A DNA stretch of 64,000 nucleotides, taken from assembly GCA_021521415.1 (NCBI GenBank), contig JAIQDT010007310.1, positions 1 to 64,000 on the forward strand, read 5' to 3'. Position numbers and translations under genes: made by a program. Positions 1 through 12,140 of this stretch are shown one piece after another (position 1 is the stretch's first letter; each line of letters begins with the position of its first letter). Under the pieces are notes generated by a model that was given only the letters and a program-made list of their open reading frames with translations, was not told the DNA's origin and ran no database searches. The DNA comes from Bidens hawaiensis (lineage: Eukaryota; Streptophyta; Magnoliopsida; Asterales; Asteraceae).

Positions 1-1725
1 TAGGATGAGGCAACTCGCTTATGCTTCGGTTTAACCGTAAATAGCTCTAAACCGTAAACCGAACTTTGTTACTAGTTTTGTTTGTTTAAACATACTTAGT
101 GTTAGATCTAAGTTTCTAAAATCATTTTTACAAAATCTTATGGTTATGGGTTTGTAGAATCTTACCTCGGCCTAAACCCGAAACACGATCCGAACCGAAA
201 ACCGAACTTTTGTTTAAAGACTTTATTGTTAACTTTTGGTATTTTTTATTTGTACATTATTATACAAGTTCTTTAGTGTTTGGACATGTGGAAACCATCT
301 ATGAACTTGTGGTGAGATGGAAACCGAACCAAACCGATTCTTGCTCGCTTAAGACAAACAAAGTGTGTTTTTTTTTAGCCATCAAGACTTGTATATTTCT
401 TTAAAAATAGTTACAAATTGATTTTTAAATATTTTCTTAAGTACTTGGAAATGTTGGATCCAACTTGATCTCATAAAAAAGTTTGGACCGACAAAACCGA
501 ACACTCGCTTAACGTGCGTTGTTAGTTCTAAAACTATAGAACTACATACTTGGTTAAGTCTTATTAAATTTTATTGAGTTATCTCATAACATTCAATATT
601 TTGGAAAAGTTGACTTTGGGTTTGACCAATTATCAAGACCCGAACCGACAACCCGAACACTCGATAAAAAAAAACCGATTTAGTATCTTTATTCAATGGG
701 ATTTGCATTCTTGCATTTTACCCACCTTATTACTTAACATAGGGTTGAGTAGATATTAAGGTTATATACTTTAACCCGGGGTTACGAGCAAACTTACATT
801 TTTAAAGGGTTATTATTATAAATTCTTAAATAGTCACATTTTAAACCTTGACTTTAATTATTTACATTTCTCAACATTTATTTGTTTAAAGACTTCAAGA
901 CAACTTTCTAAATTTAAGACTTCTTTTCTTTTTAGGCATTGTGCGTTAAAACTCGTCGTTCCTACAAATCTCCAAATTATCATCTTTCAAGTTTACCACT
1001 TGAAGGTGAGTACTTCATACCCCATTTTCCATCTTTTATTTTGGGGGGTGACAGTTCTTACTTATTCAACAAAATGCTTTATATTTGAATCTTAAACCAC
1101 AAACGTAGTTGTATACTTTACCTGAATAATTGCTCGATTTGGTGTTCTATGCTTATATGCCTATGTGTTATCGCTTTTGGTTGGTGGAACTATAAAATCC
1201 TAGACTATTTGGCATCCCCTTTATAGCAAGGTGTCGTTAACGTAATGCAATTAACGATAACTATAAAATCCTAGACTATTTGGCATCCCCTTATAGCTAG
1301 GTTTCGCTAATGTGTTTTAGCGATATCTATTTATCCAAATTACCACTTTTATTTATCGTTTCGTATGCAAGTTTTGTGGCTATCTTTATTATATACTAAT
1401 ATGATTAAACTTATGAATTGCTCACCGACCTTTGTGTTGACAAACTTTATTTTATGAACTGTTGCAGGTTTGCATCTTGGTTGATTTTTGATTGTGAAGA
1501 AAACGACATCAAAGACCTTAGGATATTAGTAAAAATGAACAATATCAATTTGCCATATTTTGTGATATCTTGTTTATGGTTATTTTATGGATAATTGTTA
1601 TGTGACATTTTCGATGTTGTGAAATGAAATGAGTTTATTAAATACTGTCACTTTAATTAGTGTCATGTGCTTATGGACATCGTTACACCTCGGCATGTTC
1701 CGCCGCCTTTGGTCAGGGTGTGATA
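1..1725 (+). mobile_element. Long LTR, family A, cut by the window edge
   Basis: This stretch matches the 3' 1.7 kb of the solo LTR at 51059-53532 segment by segment: the same blocks of CCGAAC-rich text, the same tandem pair of about 70 bp containing 'TTTGGCATCCCCTTATAG' (around 1187-1330), and the same GC-rich end reading GGTCAGGGTGTGATA, where the other copy ends GGTGTGACA. No ORF of note is inside. Its left end lies outside the window, so solo LTR and full element cannot be told apart. A long-LTR Ty3/gypsy origin is inferred only from LTR length and TG...CA-type ends. Confidence 0.75.
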
Positions 1726-1767
1726 CACTGGATTGAGTTGCATCTCCGGCACCGTCTCCTCTTGTGT

Positions 1768-3010
1768 TGTCACACCCAACCTAAGGCAGAAATGTCGGGG
1801 CGTGAGCTGATTGTTCACAGCTCAAATGTACTATCATAAATATAAATGACAATATCTATTAAATTAATTATTTCATTTACAGTGCACACATTATCCAATA
1901 CATAAACAAATAATCCAAACATAACCAAACAAAAATTAAAGATAATTTGTCTTCGTTAAACACTAGGGTCTTTACTAAGTGTCCAAAACTTCAATCGATA
2001 ACCTGCATATGCGTAGAAAATACAATAGAGTTTGTCAACATAAAGTTGAGTGAGATTATCACCAGTTTTGCAATAATATAATAATAATATATGAAATAAG
2101 CAAAACGTAATAAGTTGAGGTAAATAAATCAAACCATGAGCAAATAAGATGTCAATTGACCATTGCCAAGCGAATCGGTCGTTGGCAAATCAACCATGAG
2201 CAAATAATAAGACCGTTGCCAAGCGAATCGGGCGTGGGTCAATAGTATGATCATACTATAAATGAGAATATGTTGAACCCCTCCGAAATACGAATGAATG
2301 AAAATTAGCACATAAACAAGGTAAGCAGTGTAACACGTACATTTGATCAAATCACACACAATTTCACGTTTTTTATTTTGAGATATATAGATAATACGAA
2401 ATACGAATAATACACATATGTCCCCAAAACTTGTGAAATTCAGTAAAATAGGGGAATGATAAAACTCACCTTAAATCGAAGGAAATTGAATAAAAATAAT
2501 GATAAACAAGTCAAGTATTAAATAAATCGTCTTCTAATGCGTCGAATGAAATAAACCCACTGAACCCAAACGATGAATGGAACAAGAGATAATCGAGGTC
2601 AAAGGGTCTTGAAGCTTGAAAGTCAACGAATGCTTGAAGAACTTGAAGAAACCGACAATGGGGGGAGAAGAATTTTGGTGGGATATAGATATGGGGGCTG
2701 GTATTGAAGTAATAATTTAGGGTTTTATGATATGTATTGTTTAAATATTAACGGTTAACGCTTGTTTATTAGGAAATAACTATTTTAGGGAACCAAATAA
2801 TCAAGTAATGACAATATCGGTATAATAACATAGAAATTTCGACTTGGACAACAAGAAACGTCTTGTGATTTGTAATAGCATTTTTTTAAATCTAGCCTTT
2901 TAAATACCAATAAATACAAATTTTAAATAGTTCGAAAAGATCCAAATTACATTCGAGATCGGTTTAAATATAAACGAATACAAATACAAAAAAAATCCGA
3001 GATGTTTACA
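1768..3010 (-). mobile_element. Long LTR, family B (diverged copy)
   Basis: It starts TGTCACACCCAACC and ends ATCCGAGATGTTTACA on the plus strand, matching the two ends of the solo LTR at 61816-63634. Internal blocks are shared too, such as the 'GCGAATCGG' text and the GTCAACATAAAGTTGAGTGAG block. Flanking 5-mers do not match, so I see no target duplication. It sits only 42 bp from the family A LTR end. No PBS or PPT was found on either side. Confidence 0.6.
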
Positions 3011-3848
3011 ACGACCTGGGGGGAAGCTAAATACTAAATAGAAAACGGCTAGGTGAAAGGAAGCATCTGTCAATTGGGGTGTGTCCTTGAAAAAGAGGAT
3101 AAGTCGGGTATTTAAAAGGGTCTAAAGAAAGAATGTGTTTAAGACTAATAATGACAATTATTAATAAGTTTCATGAAATAGTCAAAACTTTTTTTATGGG
3201 TAAACCGACAATTTAGTTCATTCCAATTTAAATTTAAATGAATGCATTAATTATTATAATTATTCATACAATTCAACTTCTTGAATTATCAATAATCATA
3301 ACCGCCTTATGTTTTAACTTTTGCTTGAATTTTCATTTAGTGATATAAATCACTTACTTTATGACAATCATCTAATATTACGAATAATTTTCAGAATACA
3401 AAAATTATTGATTTAACATAATTAAATTGTGAAATTTGAAAAGCACATTTTCTAGTTATTAGCTTATTTAACCATTTATTAGGATTTAAAAAGAATATGA
3501 TTAAACCGTCAATAACAATATATATATTATATTATTATGCCATAACCACGAAGTTTAAATAGCATCTAATAAAAAATATTAAGTTTACAAAATTGAAAAA
3601 CCGGTTTCACTATCTAAATACTCGTATTAAATTTTAGGGTATTCCAAAATCGGAATGGGTCGGTTTTCGGTTTCAAAAGTTGATGAATGTCCACACTTTA
3701 CAAAATCATACAATAAGAACATGGGATTATCAATTATCTCATATAACTAACAAACGGGTCATGAAATATTCGGATGAAATGGGCTCATGGTTATAAGATA
3801 TAGTAAAGGGGTGCATTTAATAGGAGATTTTTTTTAATTTAATATAGA
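3011..3848. other. AT-rich stretch without recognisable gene
   Basis: No ORF, splice-phased exon or RNA gene is visible. The block near 3640-3690 with GGTCGGTTTTCGGTTTC resembles text common in the LTRs here and is probably transposon debris. Confidence 0.5.
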
Positions 3849-4405
3849 ACTAGGATAGTGGCCCGTATTACACACGGGTGGAAAAAATTTCAAACGTCAT
3901 TATGTATGTATATATATATATAGTGTGTGTGTGTGTGTTGTGAGCTCTAGTTTTACTTGATTCCTAACAAAACACAAGATATAGACTTACAACAAATATA
4001 GAATTTATAAATGGTGTGAATAAGAAACTGTATAAATATACAAAAATGAATTGCTAAAGTAATAGTCATACTAAAAAATGTAGCAAAAATTAGTTATTAA
4101 ATAATAAATTGTAGTCAAGAATCATTAAAATCTGTAATAGTTAATTTATTATTAGAATTAAGTCAACTTCTAGAGTGGAAAACTAGAAATTCATATAAGT
4201 GGACAATCCTATTTGAAGGCGATGCTGGGATATCTTGTTTTGCTTTAGTAATATAGTAAGAAAATTAGCAATAGCTTGGATTAAATTAATTGATTTAATT
4301 ACGTGGAAATTATAAACATTGAAAGTCGATGACATGGAATATTAGGTGGACACCCTAGGAGATGGACAAGTGGACAATTTGGTTTTGCTTTAATATATAG
4401 TTAGA
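3849..4405 (-). mobile_element. Non-autonomous Helitron
   Basis: Read on the minus strand, the 3' end is a short palindrome (CCCGTGTGTAATACGGG) followed about 6 nt later by CCTAGT, as expected of a Helitron CTRRT terminus. The 5' end is TCTAACTATATATTAAAGC, beginning with TC. The element lies between an A and a T, the usual Helitron target, with no target duplication. It has no coding capacity. A (TA)n(GT)n microsatellite sits at 3907-3938. The same termini recur at 22442-22935 and 60372-61066. Confidence 0.75.
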
Positions 4406-4519
4406 TTATTTTAATAGTAAGAAATTTTTAAGGCTGCAAGTTATTTATGTAAAATAGTCAAGTTAACCAATAGGAAAGGGCCATGCATCCAAAATGGGTC
4501 TTACTTTAATATAATACAT

Positions 4520-5386
4520 AGATAGTATTGATATATCGATATAGATTTCTAAACTTGATTCTGAGTCGTTGCGTAAGAAAATTGTCATGTGTTAAAAACA
4601 ATTTAATTTACATAAAAAATATTAAAAATAATAAACGATGTTTTAATGATCACCTTGACTATAGTAATGCACTGAATATGATTTAAAGATAGTTAGTGTA
4701 TCGACTATGATTTAAAAAGATGGCCATATGAATAAGTTGGCATTTAATATGAGTTAGAATTATTTAAATGTGAATAAAATCTAGAAAGACTTTATATTTT
4801 TTTTTTCTTTTTGAATTATTTAATTATGAAGAAAATCAAAGAAGTGCTTGCTATATATAGAAGCAATATGGTTGGACCAATAAGAAGAGCCCACGTATCG
4901 CAAAAACTCTATTGTTTTAATCATATAGATAGATATAGATATATCGATATATATTTCTGAACTTGATTATGAGTCGTTGTGTAAGAAAATGGTTATGTGT
5001 TAAAAATAATTTAATTTAATTATTTATAATCTAGATTGTTCATAAAAAATATTAAAATAATAAATGATGTTTTAAAGATCCACCTTAACTATAGTAATGC
5101 ATTTTTAAAATAGTTAATACTTCGACTATGATTTAAAAATAGTTAATGTATTGATTATGATTTAAAAATATGTCTAATGGCCATATGAATAAGTTGACAT
5201 TTAATATGAATTAGAATTATTTAAATGTGAATAAAATATAGAAAGGCTTGACATTTATTTCTTTTTGAATTATTTAATTGTGAAGAAAATCAAAGAAGTA
5301 CTTGTTATATATGAAAGCAATAGAGTTGGACCAATAGAAGAGACCATGTGTCCAAAAACTCTATTGTTTTAATAGGTATAGTTAGA
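4520..5386 (-). repeat. Two tandem degenerate Helitron-derived units
   Basis: Two units of about 410 and 460 bp (4520-4926 and 4927-5386) are the same sequence in direct order. Each starts near a GATATATCGATAT motif, continues with CTTGATT.TGAGTCGTTG.GTAAGAAAAT, and ends with CTATTGTTTTAAT plus AGATAG or AGTTAGA, which is the reverse complement of a Helitron-like 5' TC end. Neither has the 3' palindrome. They look like tandem 5'-terminal pieces of one Helitron family. Confidence 0.5.
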
Positions 5387-5390
5387 TAAA

Positions 5391-6620
5391 CAAAAATGAT
5401 GATTGATGATGTGTTTTAACTACATTCGAATCTTAACTTTATTTTCCTCCTATCTGTCTAATCTTCACTCTTCTTAATCCATGCTATCCATGGGTCATGG
5501 GTTTACTTGGTATGACCCATTAGTTGTAATATCGAAAAAAGTATTTAATGTAATTTAAATAACAATAACTTTTACTAACCCGCATCTAATTTTATTATTA
5601 GATATAGAAAATTTGACCATAATTTCTAAAAAAAAAACATATAAACCATTGAACATCTATAATAAGTTTAAAATCAACATTGAATTATTGAATTAGTTAA
5701 ATAATGATTTACAAACCATTATCATATAATAATTAGTGGCATATGTTTATAATAGATATTTAGTTATGTGTATACTTCAATTTGTTGAAAAAATACAATA
5801 ATTATAATCTTATGATTTATAAAACATTATTTTAACTTACATTCGTATTGATCATATAACGCATCTTTAATATGTTTAGGTACCGCAATAATTGATTTTA
5901 TGTCATCTTAAAACATTATTTCAATCTTAAGAAAATGTAAAATTTAAATATATAACATTTGAAGTGCGTGTGATTATATTAAAATTAATATATAAATTCA
6001 AAGAAAAACCATAACTTACGTATGATTAAATACCTAAATTTCGATCAATTGACAAATCCCGTGTAATACATAGATTCAAAAGCTAGTTATCTATATATAA
6101 TTATACTTGAAAACTTAGATTGCTACAGTAACATGACACTTTTGTAGTTTCTGTTTTAAGAAAGTTAGGCCACATCTAGGATTTGTATTTTGATTTTTGC
6201 CATACCTTCCGAAAAGGATTAATAGGAAGGGAATTCGTTTCAAGTGTTCTATTTGTGTTCGATTCTTGCAAAAAACGGGTAATAAAAGAAATTAACGAAC
6301 CAAACACATGTCGAAGTTATCTTAGACATACTGCAACTTGATTCTTTTATTTTTTTCCCGCCGTATCGTAATGAACCTAACCGATACCTACTAAATTTAT
6401 GTCGAATCGATGCCGCAATGTCCGTTTTTTTGTTTCGGTCTTTAACTTGTTTTAAATACGTTAATTTGAGGAATTATTTTTGGGTTCAGGTTTGGTACCG
6501 TAAGTAACCAGCCGATACCAACCAAATTCACGCCAACGCCGGAGTTTACTTTCGTAGTTTGTATTTATACAAGTACAACGTATTTCAACACCAAGGGCAT
6601 TTCGGTCATATAACGGTATC
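5391..6620. other. AT-rich intergenic stretch upstream of the RS2Z gene
   Basis: No coding signal is seen. Around 6055-6095 a CCCGTGTAATACA block followed by AGCTAGTT resembles a decayed Helitron 3' end. The segment 6200-6620 is the immediate upstream region of the RS2Z transcription unit; no clear promoter module beyond the microsatellite could be picked out. Confidence 0.4.
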
Positions 6621-6623
6621 TCT

Positions 6624-6664
6624 GTCTCTATCTATCTATCTATCTATCTATATATATATATATA
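6624..6664. repeat. Microsatellite (TCTA)n(TA)n at the RS2Z promoter
   Basis: A run of TCTA units passes into TATATATATATA and ends about 10 bp before the GC-richer 5' leader. Its TATA-rich end lies where a core promoter would be, so length changes could affect expression. That last point is inference. Confidence 0.7.
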
Positions 6665-6671
6665 ATATCGA

Positions 6672-6745
6672 GAGCGGGGGTTAAGTTCGCCTTTCGTGTT
6701 TAAACTCGCAGAAGGGGAAAAAACTAGGGTTTGTGTAACTGTCAG
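6672..6745 (+). other. Probable 5' non-coding exon of the RS2Z gene
   Basis: A leader-like stretch (GGGGTTAAGTTCGCC ... AAACTAGGGTTTGTG) ends in CTGTCAG followed by the donor GTATTT at 6746. The matching acceptor is TTTTGTGCAG ending at 7971, five bases before the start codon. An intron in the 5' UTR close to the ATG is common in plant SR genes. The exon start is approximate. Confidence 0.55.
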
Positions 6746-6980
6746 GTATTTTTTTATTTTCAATCCAATTACGCTCTAATTCAACTTTCATCTTATCGAT
6801 TCGAAGTTACTGTTCGTTAAACTATGCTGTAAAACAGGCTACAGTATTTTCGTCACCGATCGAATTCGTCTATATTGAATTTTATATGCTTGTGATTGAG
6901 GTGCTTCATGTAATTGGAATTTATACAAAATTGTAATTGGAATAATATTAACAGAAGTGAATGCCTTTTAAGAAGAATTA

Positions 6981-7763
6981 GGGCTGTAAACCAACCGAAC
7001 TGAACAACGCCTTGTTCATGTTTGTGCGTTAAGCGTTTAGCAGACAAACGCCACGAGCATCTAACCGAAGGAAATTTTAAATCGGTATGATAAGATTAGA
7101 AAATTCATTAAAAATATTAAAAGCCTGTAATTAACATACATAAACAAACATTAACGAATATAAATGGACGTAAAGGAACGCGTTATTGAACGTGCACAAA
7201 CACTAGGGGTGTTAAACAAATTGAACTTCGAATATCCGAATCGAATTATTCGAATTTTGAAACTTGAGTTTTTTGACAACAAAATATACAAGTCAGTAAA
7301 ACCAATAAATCATTCAAAATTAAAGCATTCTAAATATTCAAAGTGGTAACATCCATTACATGAATTAATAATCAAAATGATGAACTTCCAATTTTTAGTC
7401 TTTAAAGCTTTAAAAATTTATTTAGTTTATCTTTTTATAAATATGTATATGTGCATTTATAATAAAAATTAAATGTATAATTTGAATTCGTATTTCGGAC
7501 TGAATAGAATTCAAATTCTTAAAATTCGTTTCGAAGTTCGATTATAAATCGAATTCGAACCGAATCGAATTTGAATGATTGAAAACCAAATCCAAACCGT
7601 AAGATTCAAATGCGATTTGAATAGAATTTCGAGTTCATCGAGTCCGATTTGAATAACGAACACCCCTAACGAACACGATTGAACAAACATGGCCTCTGTT
7701 CATGTCCGGTTATTTATTAAACGAACTTACAAACTTTGCTGAGCATTCGTGCGTTTACAATCC
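6981..7763. mobile_element. hAT-like MITE in the 5' UTR intron of RS2Z (outer)
   Basis: The ends GGGCTGTAAACC and GTTTACAATCC are inverted. They are flanked by the identical 12-mer TAAGAAGAATTA at 6969-6980 and 7764-7775. The interior carries GAACGAAC/GTTCATG-rich text as in the MITE at 10282. hAT elements make 8-bp duplications, so part of the 12-bp match may be chance. A second MITE (7204-7668) is nested inside. Confidence 0.7.
7204..7668. mobile_element. hAT-like MITE nested in the outer MITE
   Basis: The ends TAGGGGTGTTAAAC and GTTCGTTATT (reverse complement TAGGGGTGTTCG) form the inverted termini. The flanking 8-mers ACAAACAC and ACGAACAC differ at one base, fitting an aged hAT duplication. 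The inside is rich in GAATTCGAA-type text. A 61-codon ORF in it is not convincing. Confidence 0.7.
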
Positions 7764-8247
7764 TAAGAAGAATTAACAAATGGTAATGCATTGTAATAAG
7801 CTTATGTTTTGATATGTGATATCAGATTTAGTTTAAAGAAGTTTTTTTCTGTGAAGTACATCTCTGTTATATGCATTTGTGTATATGAATTTTAAGTATC
7901 TTTTTGTCAACAGGTGGCAGTATTATTGTTATTAATATACACATATATACATGCATGTGTGTTTTGTGCAGGGAATATGCCGCGTTATGATGATCGTTAT
8001 GGGAATACACGTCTCTATGTTGGCCACTTGGATTAACGAACCCGATCGCGTGACTTAGAGGACATATTTAGCCGATATGGAAGGTATATAGTTCTAGCAA
8101 CAGTCATTTTGTACAGTGTTTTTTTTATTTCTTTTGACAAAAGCTGATAACTTTGACATATTTGCTGATTATGCACACTTGATCATTAAGTAGATATTTT
8201 TGTCTCTTATATTCATCTTGCTGTTATGATCCTGTACACCTATGTCC

Positions 8248-8508
8248 AGTGTTGTAAAAAAAAATCCTGACTAGGTGCCGATTAATCCTATTTGTCCAAA
8301 ATCGGTCAAAATTGAAAATTTTATACATGAAATTTATACATAAAATTTGGAAAGTTTAATACATAAAATTTGGAATATATATGTACATTTGAAAATTTAC
8401 ATATAAATTCCAATCATAATTAATCCCGACTAATCCCTATTAATCCTGATTAATCATTGGTCCCTACCTGACAGCCCAACTAGCACCTAGCAATTTCTAC
8501 AACAGTGC
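8248..8508. mobile_element. Small TIR element in RS2Z intron 1
   Basis: AGTGTTGTAAAAAAA on the left and TTTCTACAACAGTGC on the right are inverted. The interior repeats TTAATCC-type motifs. No clear target duplication was identified. Confidence 0.5.
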
Positions 8509-9579
8509 ATGTGCCACATACTATTGTTTCCACCTGATATTAAAAATTTAAAATTCAGGCTGTTTTAGAATTGAGGTGTGTCTAGGATTAAGATATCGGT
8601 TTTGTAAACTACCATTTTCAAAACACTACCCTCTGAAAGTGTCAAGTAAGTTTGACCTGATGATCTTTATGAAGGTTCATGGGTTTAACCCAACCTGGAG
8701 GAATATGGTGAGAGGTTGACCATGGTCAATGAGTCGCTAGACATGCAGTGCGTGTATAAAAGACACTGGCAATTCTTTGTATATTATTTTCAGTAGTTTT
8801 TAGAAGATAATGGTAAAGTGGTGTTTAGTTCATCTTTGAGGGGCAAAGTATCAACCCTTTTGGTTCTTAATGTCATGATGGCCTTATTGTTTCGTTTCTG
8901 GCGCCATTTAAGCAGAGTTCGTCAGGTGGATATGAAGCGTGACTTTGCCTTCGTGGTATGTACTTGCCGCATTTACTGCTTTACTATAGTGATTGATTGT
9001 TGTTGCATAGAATCTTGTTTTGCCTTTTCCCGTACTTTTATATTTATTGGTATGACCTTTGCATTCGTGCTTTTTTCTTTATTTTTGATACTGCAGGAGT
9101 TCAGTGACCCTCGAGATGCTGATGATGCACGATACAGCTTAAATGGTCGTGATGTTGATGGAAGTCGTATTGTGGTGGAATTTGCAAAAGGGGTATGATC
9201 CTTTTATATTCATGGTGATTTTTGGTCTGTATATGTGTGTGCATGGCTGTATGCAATATATTATGGTGTGTAGAGAATCCGATAAGTTGAGTTCAAATGT
9301 ATAATATCTGAAAATATCCGATGTTTGACACTTTTGACTGTATACATGATTAATAGATGTTCTCAAATCATGGATCAAATACTTAAAAGTAATCCAAGAA
9401 GTATCAAAGGCTGAAAACTTGAGTTTTGAACCTAAATAAATTCCAAAATTATTAATAATGGAATCATAGTTAAGTTTCACCAATATCTTGAGTTTAGGAT
9501 GTGTAAACTGAATTGGCATTATTGAAACTGTTTTAGAATCAAGGTTTGAATGCTTGACAATCATATAATGCATGTACAT

Positions 9580-9766
9580 CTGTAGAAGTAAGCCTGGCAA
9601 ACTGGGTGGCGGTTCGGTTGATGGTTCAAAACGAGTTTGGGTCAGAACGGGTTTGGGGCAATACGGGTTTAGAGCTAAACTAGCTTGTGTCAAAACTGGC
9701 CATTTCAAAGAAGTATCAATTTGGTTTGGGTCAAGACGGTTTGTGGTCAAACCTTGTTATTAACTT
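9580..9766. repeat. Repeat debris in RS2Z intron 3
   Basis: Degenerate repeats of GGTTTGGGTCAAGACGG-type text occur in the intron between the exons at 9097-9192 and 9809-10017. They resemble low-complexity GGTTCGGTTTGGGTCA text common in plant transposons. ORFs across it on both strands are accidental. Confidence 0.4.
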
Positions 9767-10281
9767 TTAAGTTGACTTAATGTGAACTTTGTGCTGTGTT
9801 TGTATTAGGTTCCACGAGGTGCTGGTGGTGGTCCCTCAGGTGGGTCCCGTGAGTATCTTGGTAGAGGTCCTCCACCAGGGTCAGGTCGTTGCTTTAATTG
9901 TGGGCTCGATGGTCATTGGGCTCGAGATTGCAAAGCAGGCGACTGGAAAAACAAATGCTATCGTTGCGGCGAGCGAGGCCATATAGAAAGGGATTGTAAA
10001 AACAGCCCCAAGAAATTGTAAGCTCATTTACCATTTCTTTTGTTCAGTCAAAAAAAATATTTAGAAAATAATATTTCTTTTATAAAGTGTTCAAAGCAGG
10101 CGTGGACGAAGTTACTCGCGGACCCCATCTCCTCCTCGACGTGGTAGAAGCCGCAGTCGTAGCTATAGCAGAGGTCGCAGCTACAGGTTACATTTACATA
10201 TCTAGTCCCTCAACTTTGAAAATATATCTTTTATGTGCCCTCCTATTTGTCACTTTACTTTGTTGACATGATTACACGTAG

Positions 10282-10690
10282 GCTTGTAAACGAACCGAAC
10301 GAACGCGAACTGAGCATATTTGTGTTTGTTCATGTAACTTTAACCGCACAAACAATCGAACAAAAACTGAAACGAACAGGGTTTTCTTGTTTGTGTTTTA
10401 TTCATTGAGAAAATGAACATGTTTGTGTTCGTCTATGTTTGTCTGTTAAGAGTATAAATGAACGGTTACGTAACTGAATATACATGAACGAACATACCTA
10501 AGCTATGACTGGTTAAAAAAAATGTGAATAAAACTATTAACTAAATGAACGTTCATGCATATAAATGATCGGACTAGGTATGTGTTCATGTTTGTTTATT
10601 TATTAAATAAACATACATAAACAAACTTCGCACCGACAATTCATGAGCTCTTCACTGAATGTTCGGTTGTATATAAGATTACAAGCCAAA
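10282..10690. mobile_element. hAT-like MITE in RS2Z intron 5
   Basis: The left end GGCTTGTAAACGAACC and the right end GATTACAAGCC are inverted. The interior (AACGAACG, TTTGTTCATG, TTTATTTATTAAA) is the same kind as in the element at 6981-7763. It fills most of the intron at 10187-10805. Confidence 0.65.
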
Positions 10691-11228
10691 ATGGGTTTGG
10701 TCCGATAAAAACACCTCTCGTATACATTTTATTTATTTACATGTATGCTTGTCTTTCTATTGAAATACTTATGGCAATATTTATTTTGCCTTTTTGGCTT
10801 TTCAGCCGATCTAGATCACCTTCAAGGCGTGAGAGGAGCATTGACCGGGCAGATAGAAAGAAGAGGAGCCCAAGGAGACACAGAAGCCCGTCACCTGCTG
10901 ACAGAAGCCCATCACCAAGAGACCGAAGCCCATCACCTGCTGACAGAAGCCCATCACCAAGAGACCGAAGCCCATCACCCGCCGACAGAAGCCCATCACC
11001 AAGAGACCGAGCTGAGAAGGCCAGTGAAAGGAGTAGGAGCCCAGTGGAAGATGGTGGTAGCCCAATTGATAGGAGTCCTGCTGAAGAGAATGGGCGCAGG
11101 CCGAGTGCAAGCCCGAGGGACAATGGAAGTCCGGTTGATGATGACGAAAACCATGGTGAGTCTGAGTAAACGTGTGAGTTGCATGGTGTTTTTGTTTTGA
11201 GAAACAATTGTGTTGGAACTAGACAACT

Positions 11229-11230
<2 letters not shown>

Positions 11231-11265
<35 letters not shown>

Positions 11266-11382
11266 AATGTCAATGCCTACCTCCTACTATTTACATTATA
11301 CCACCATTGACAGGAATCGAACCCTGGACCTCTCACCCAAAGGCCAAAGCCTTTACCATCCCACCAAAGTGGAGATGGCGGG
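11231..11382 (-). mobile_element. tRNA-derived SINE in the RS2Z 3' flank
   Basis: On the minus strand it reads a tRNA-like head with an A-box-like TGGTGGGATGGTAA and a B-box GGTTCGATTCC, ending in a 34-base A tail (T run at 11231-11264 on the plus strand). The 13-mer ACTAGACAACTAG flanks it at 11218-11230 and 11383-11395, a perfect target duplication. It starts 61 bp after the RS2Z stop, so it probably lies in the 3' UTR. The pure tail suggests a recent insertion. Confidence 0.85.
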
Positions 11383-11825
11383 ACTAGACAACTAGTGGTG
11401 GGTTGTTATTTTGAATTATATACTTGTCAAGGATGAGGAATTGTTATATGAGTTTTGTTTTGAAAATTAGGATTTTGGATTGTTTGTTGAAAGGTGAAAC
11501 TGCCTTCTCCCATTAGTTTATCTACATTTATATGTTAATGAACCGGATGAAGACGGACATCGCCAGTTCATGTTTGTTTATACAACTTTACCTGGAAAAT
11601 GAACTAAATGAACGGATTGACATGTTCATGTTCATTCGTTAATAAAATGTGTGTTTTTGTCTGTTTATGACTGTGTTTTAATATTCAAAACGAACGGTTT
11701 ACACACAAAACAAACATAGCTTAATGAAAACAAAGGAGCAAACAAATAAGATGTTAGCAGAGGTTTTTGACAAAATTCTCAACTTAAGTTTACATTGCGG
11801 GTGTTATCATTCATTCATCAACTGC

Positions 11826-12140
11826 TTTTTTTTTCCTAAGAATGACGACTTTCTTGTATTTAGGCTACTACACTCTTCAAATTTGGAGAGCCACAATGCT
11901 CTACTCTGGCCAGACTATGTTGTCTGTTCAGAGTTTGGCTTGGGCGTTCCCCCGGAGAACCATATTGCCGGCTGTTACTTGACAGTCGTGCCACCACAAG
12001 AGCAGAACTCTCTAGCGTAACATACGGTGGGACAAAAATCTGGGTGGGCTCAGGGTTCGAACTGACAACCTTTGCACAAGGCCTAGCTCAAATCCTTCAT
12101 TACCAATATCCACTCAAAAGTGACACAAGTGAAATTCGAA
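11826..12140 (-). mobile_element. Second SINE family member downstream of RS2Z
   Basis: On the minus strand it begins with a tRNA-like head (TGGTAATG... and B-box-like AGTTCGAACCC), has a body with GGCACGACTGTCAAGTAAC, and ends in a short A-rich tail. CATCAACTGC (plus TT) at 11816-11825 and again at 12141-12150 is the target duplication. A truncated relative of its 3' half lies at 18300-18396. The 98-codon plus-strand ORF overlapping it is accidental. Confidence 0.75.

Larger units (their letters stand above)
7972..11169 (+). pseudogene. RS2Z-type SR splicing factor gene with a premature stop in exon 1
   Basis: Plant RS2Z proteins are SR splicing factors with an RRM, two CCHC zinc knuckles and an RS tail, acting in nuclear pre-mRNA splicing. 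Coding exons read by splice sites and phase: 7972-8083 (ATG at 7977), 8916-8956, 9097-9192, 9809-10017, 10100-10186 and 10806-11169. Exon 1 encodes MPRYDDRYGNTRLYVGHL (RNP2-like), then GAT TAA: the stop at 8034-8036 is codon 20, and reading continues in the same frame with RTRSRDLEDIFSRYGR. Exon 3 holds EFSDPRDADDARYSLNGRDV. Exon 4 holds both knuckles, [14 protein letters not shown] and [14 protein letters not shown]. Exon 6 is an RS/SP tail with repeated RSPSPADRSPSPRD units ending in an acidic GESE. Apart from the TAA every junction keeps phase, so the copy is young or the stop is a sequence error. Restart at the ATG in exon 2 would lose half of the RRM. Confidence 0.85.

Noticed and set aside
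9139..9750. 203-codon minus-strand ORF
   Set aside because: It lies opposite RS2Z exon 3 and the following intron, has no domain and no supporting signals.
10737..11273. Long minus-strand and alternative plus-frame ORFs over RS2Z exon 6
   Set aside because: They are shadows of the RS/SP repeat tail; only the 10806-11169 plus frame joins the upstream exons in phase.
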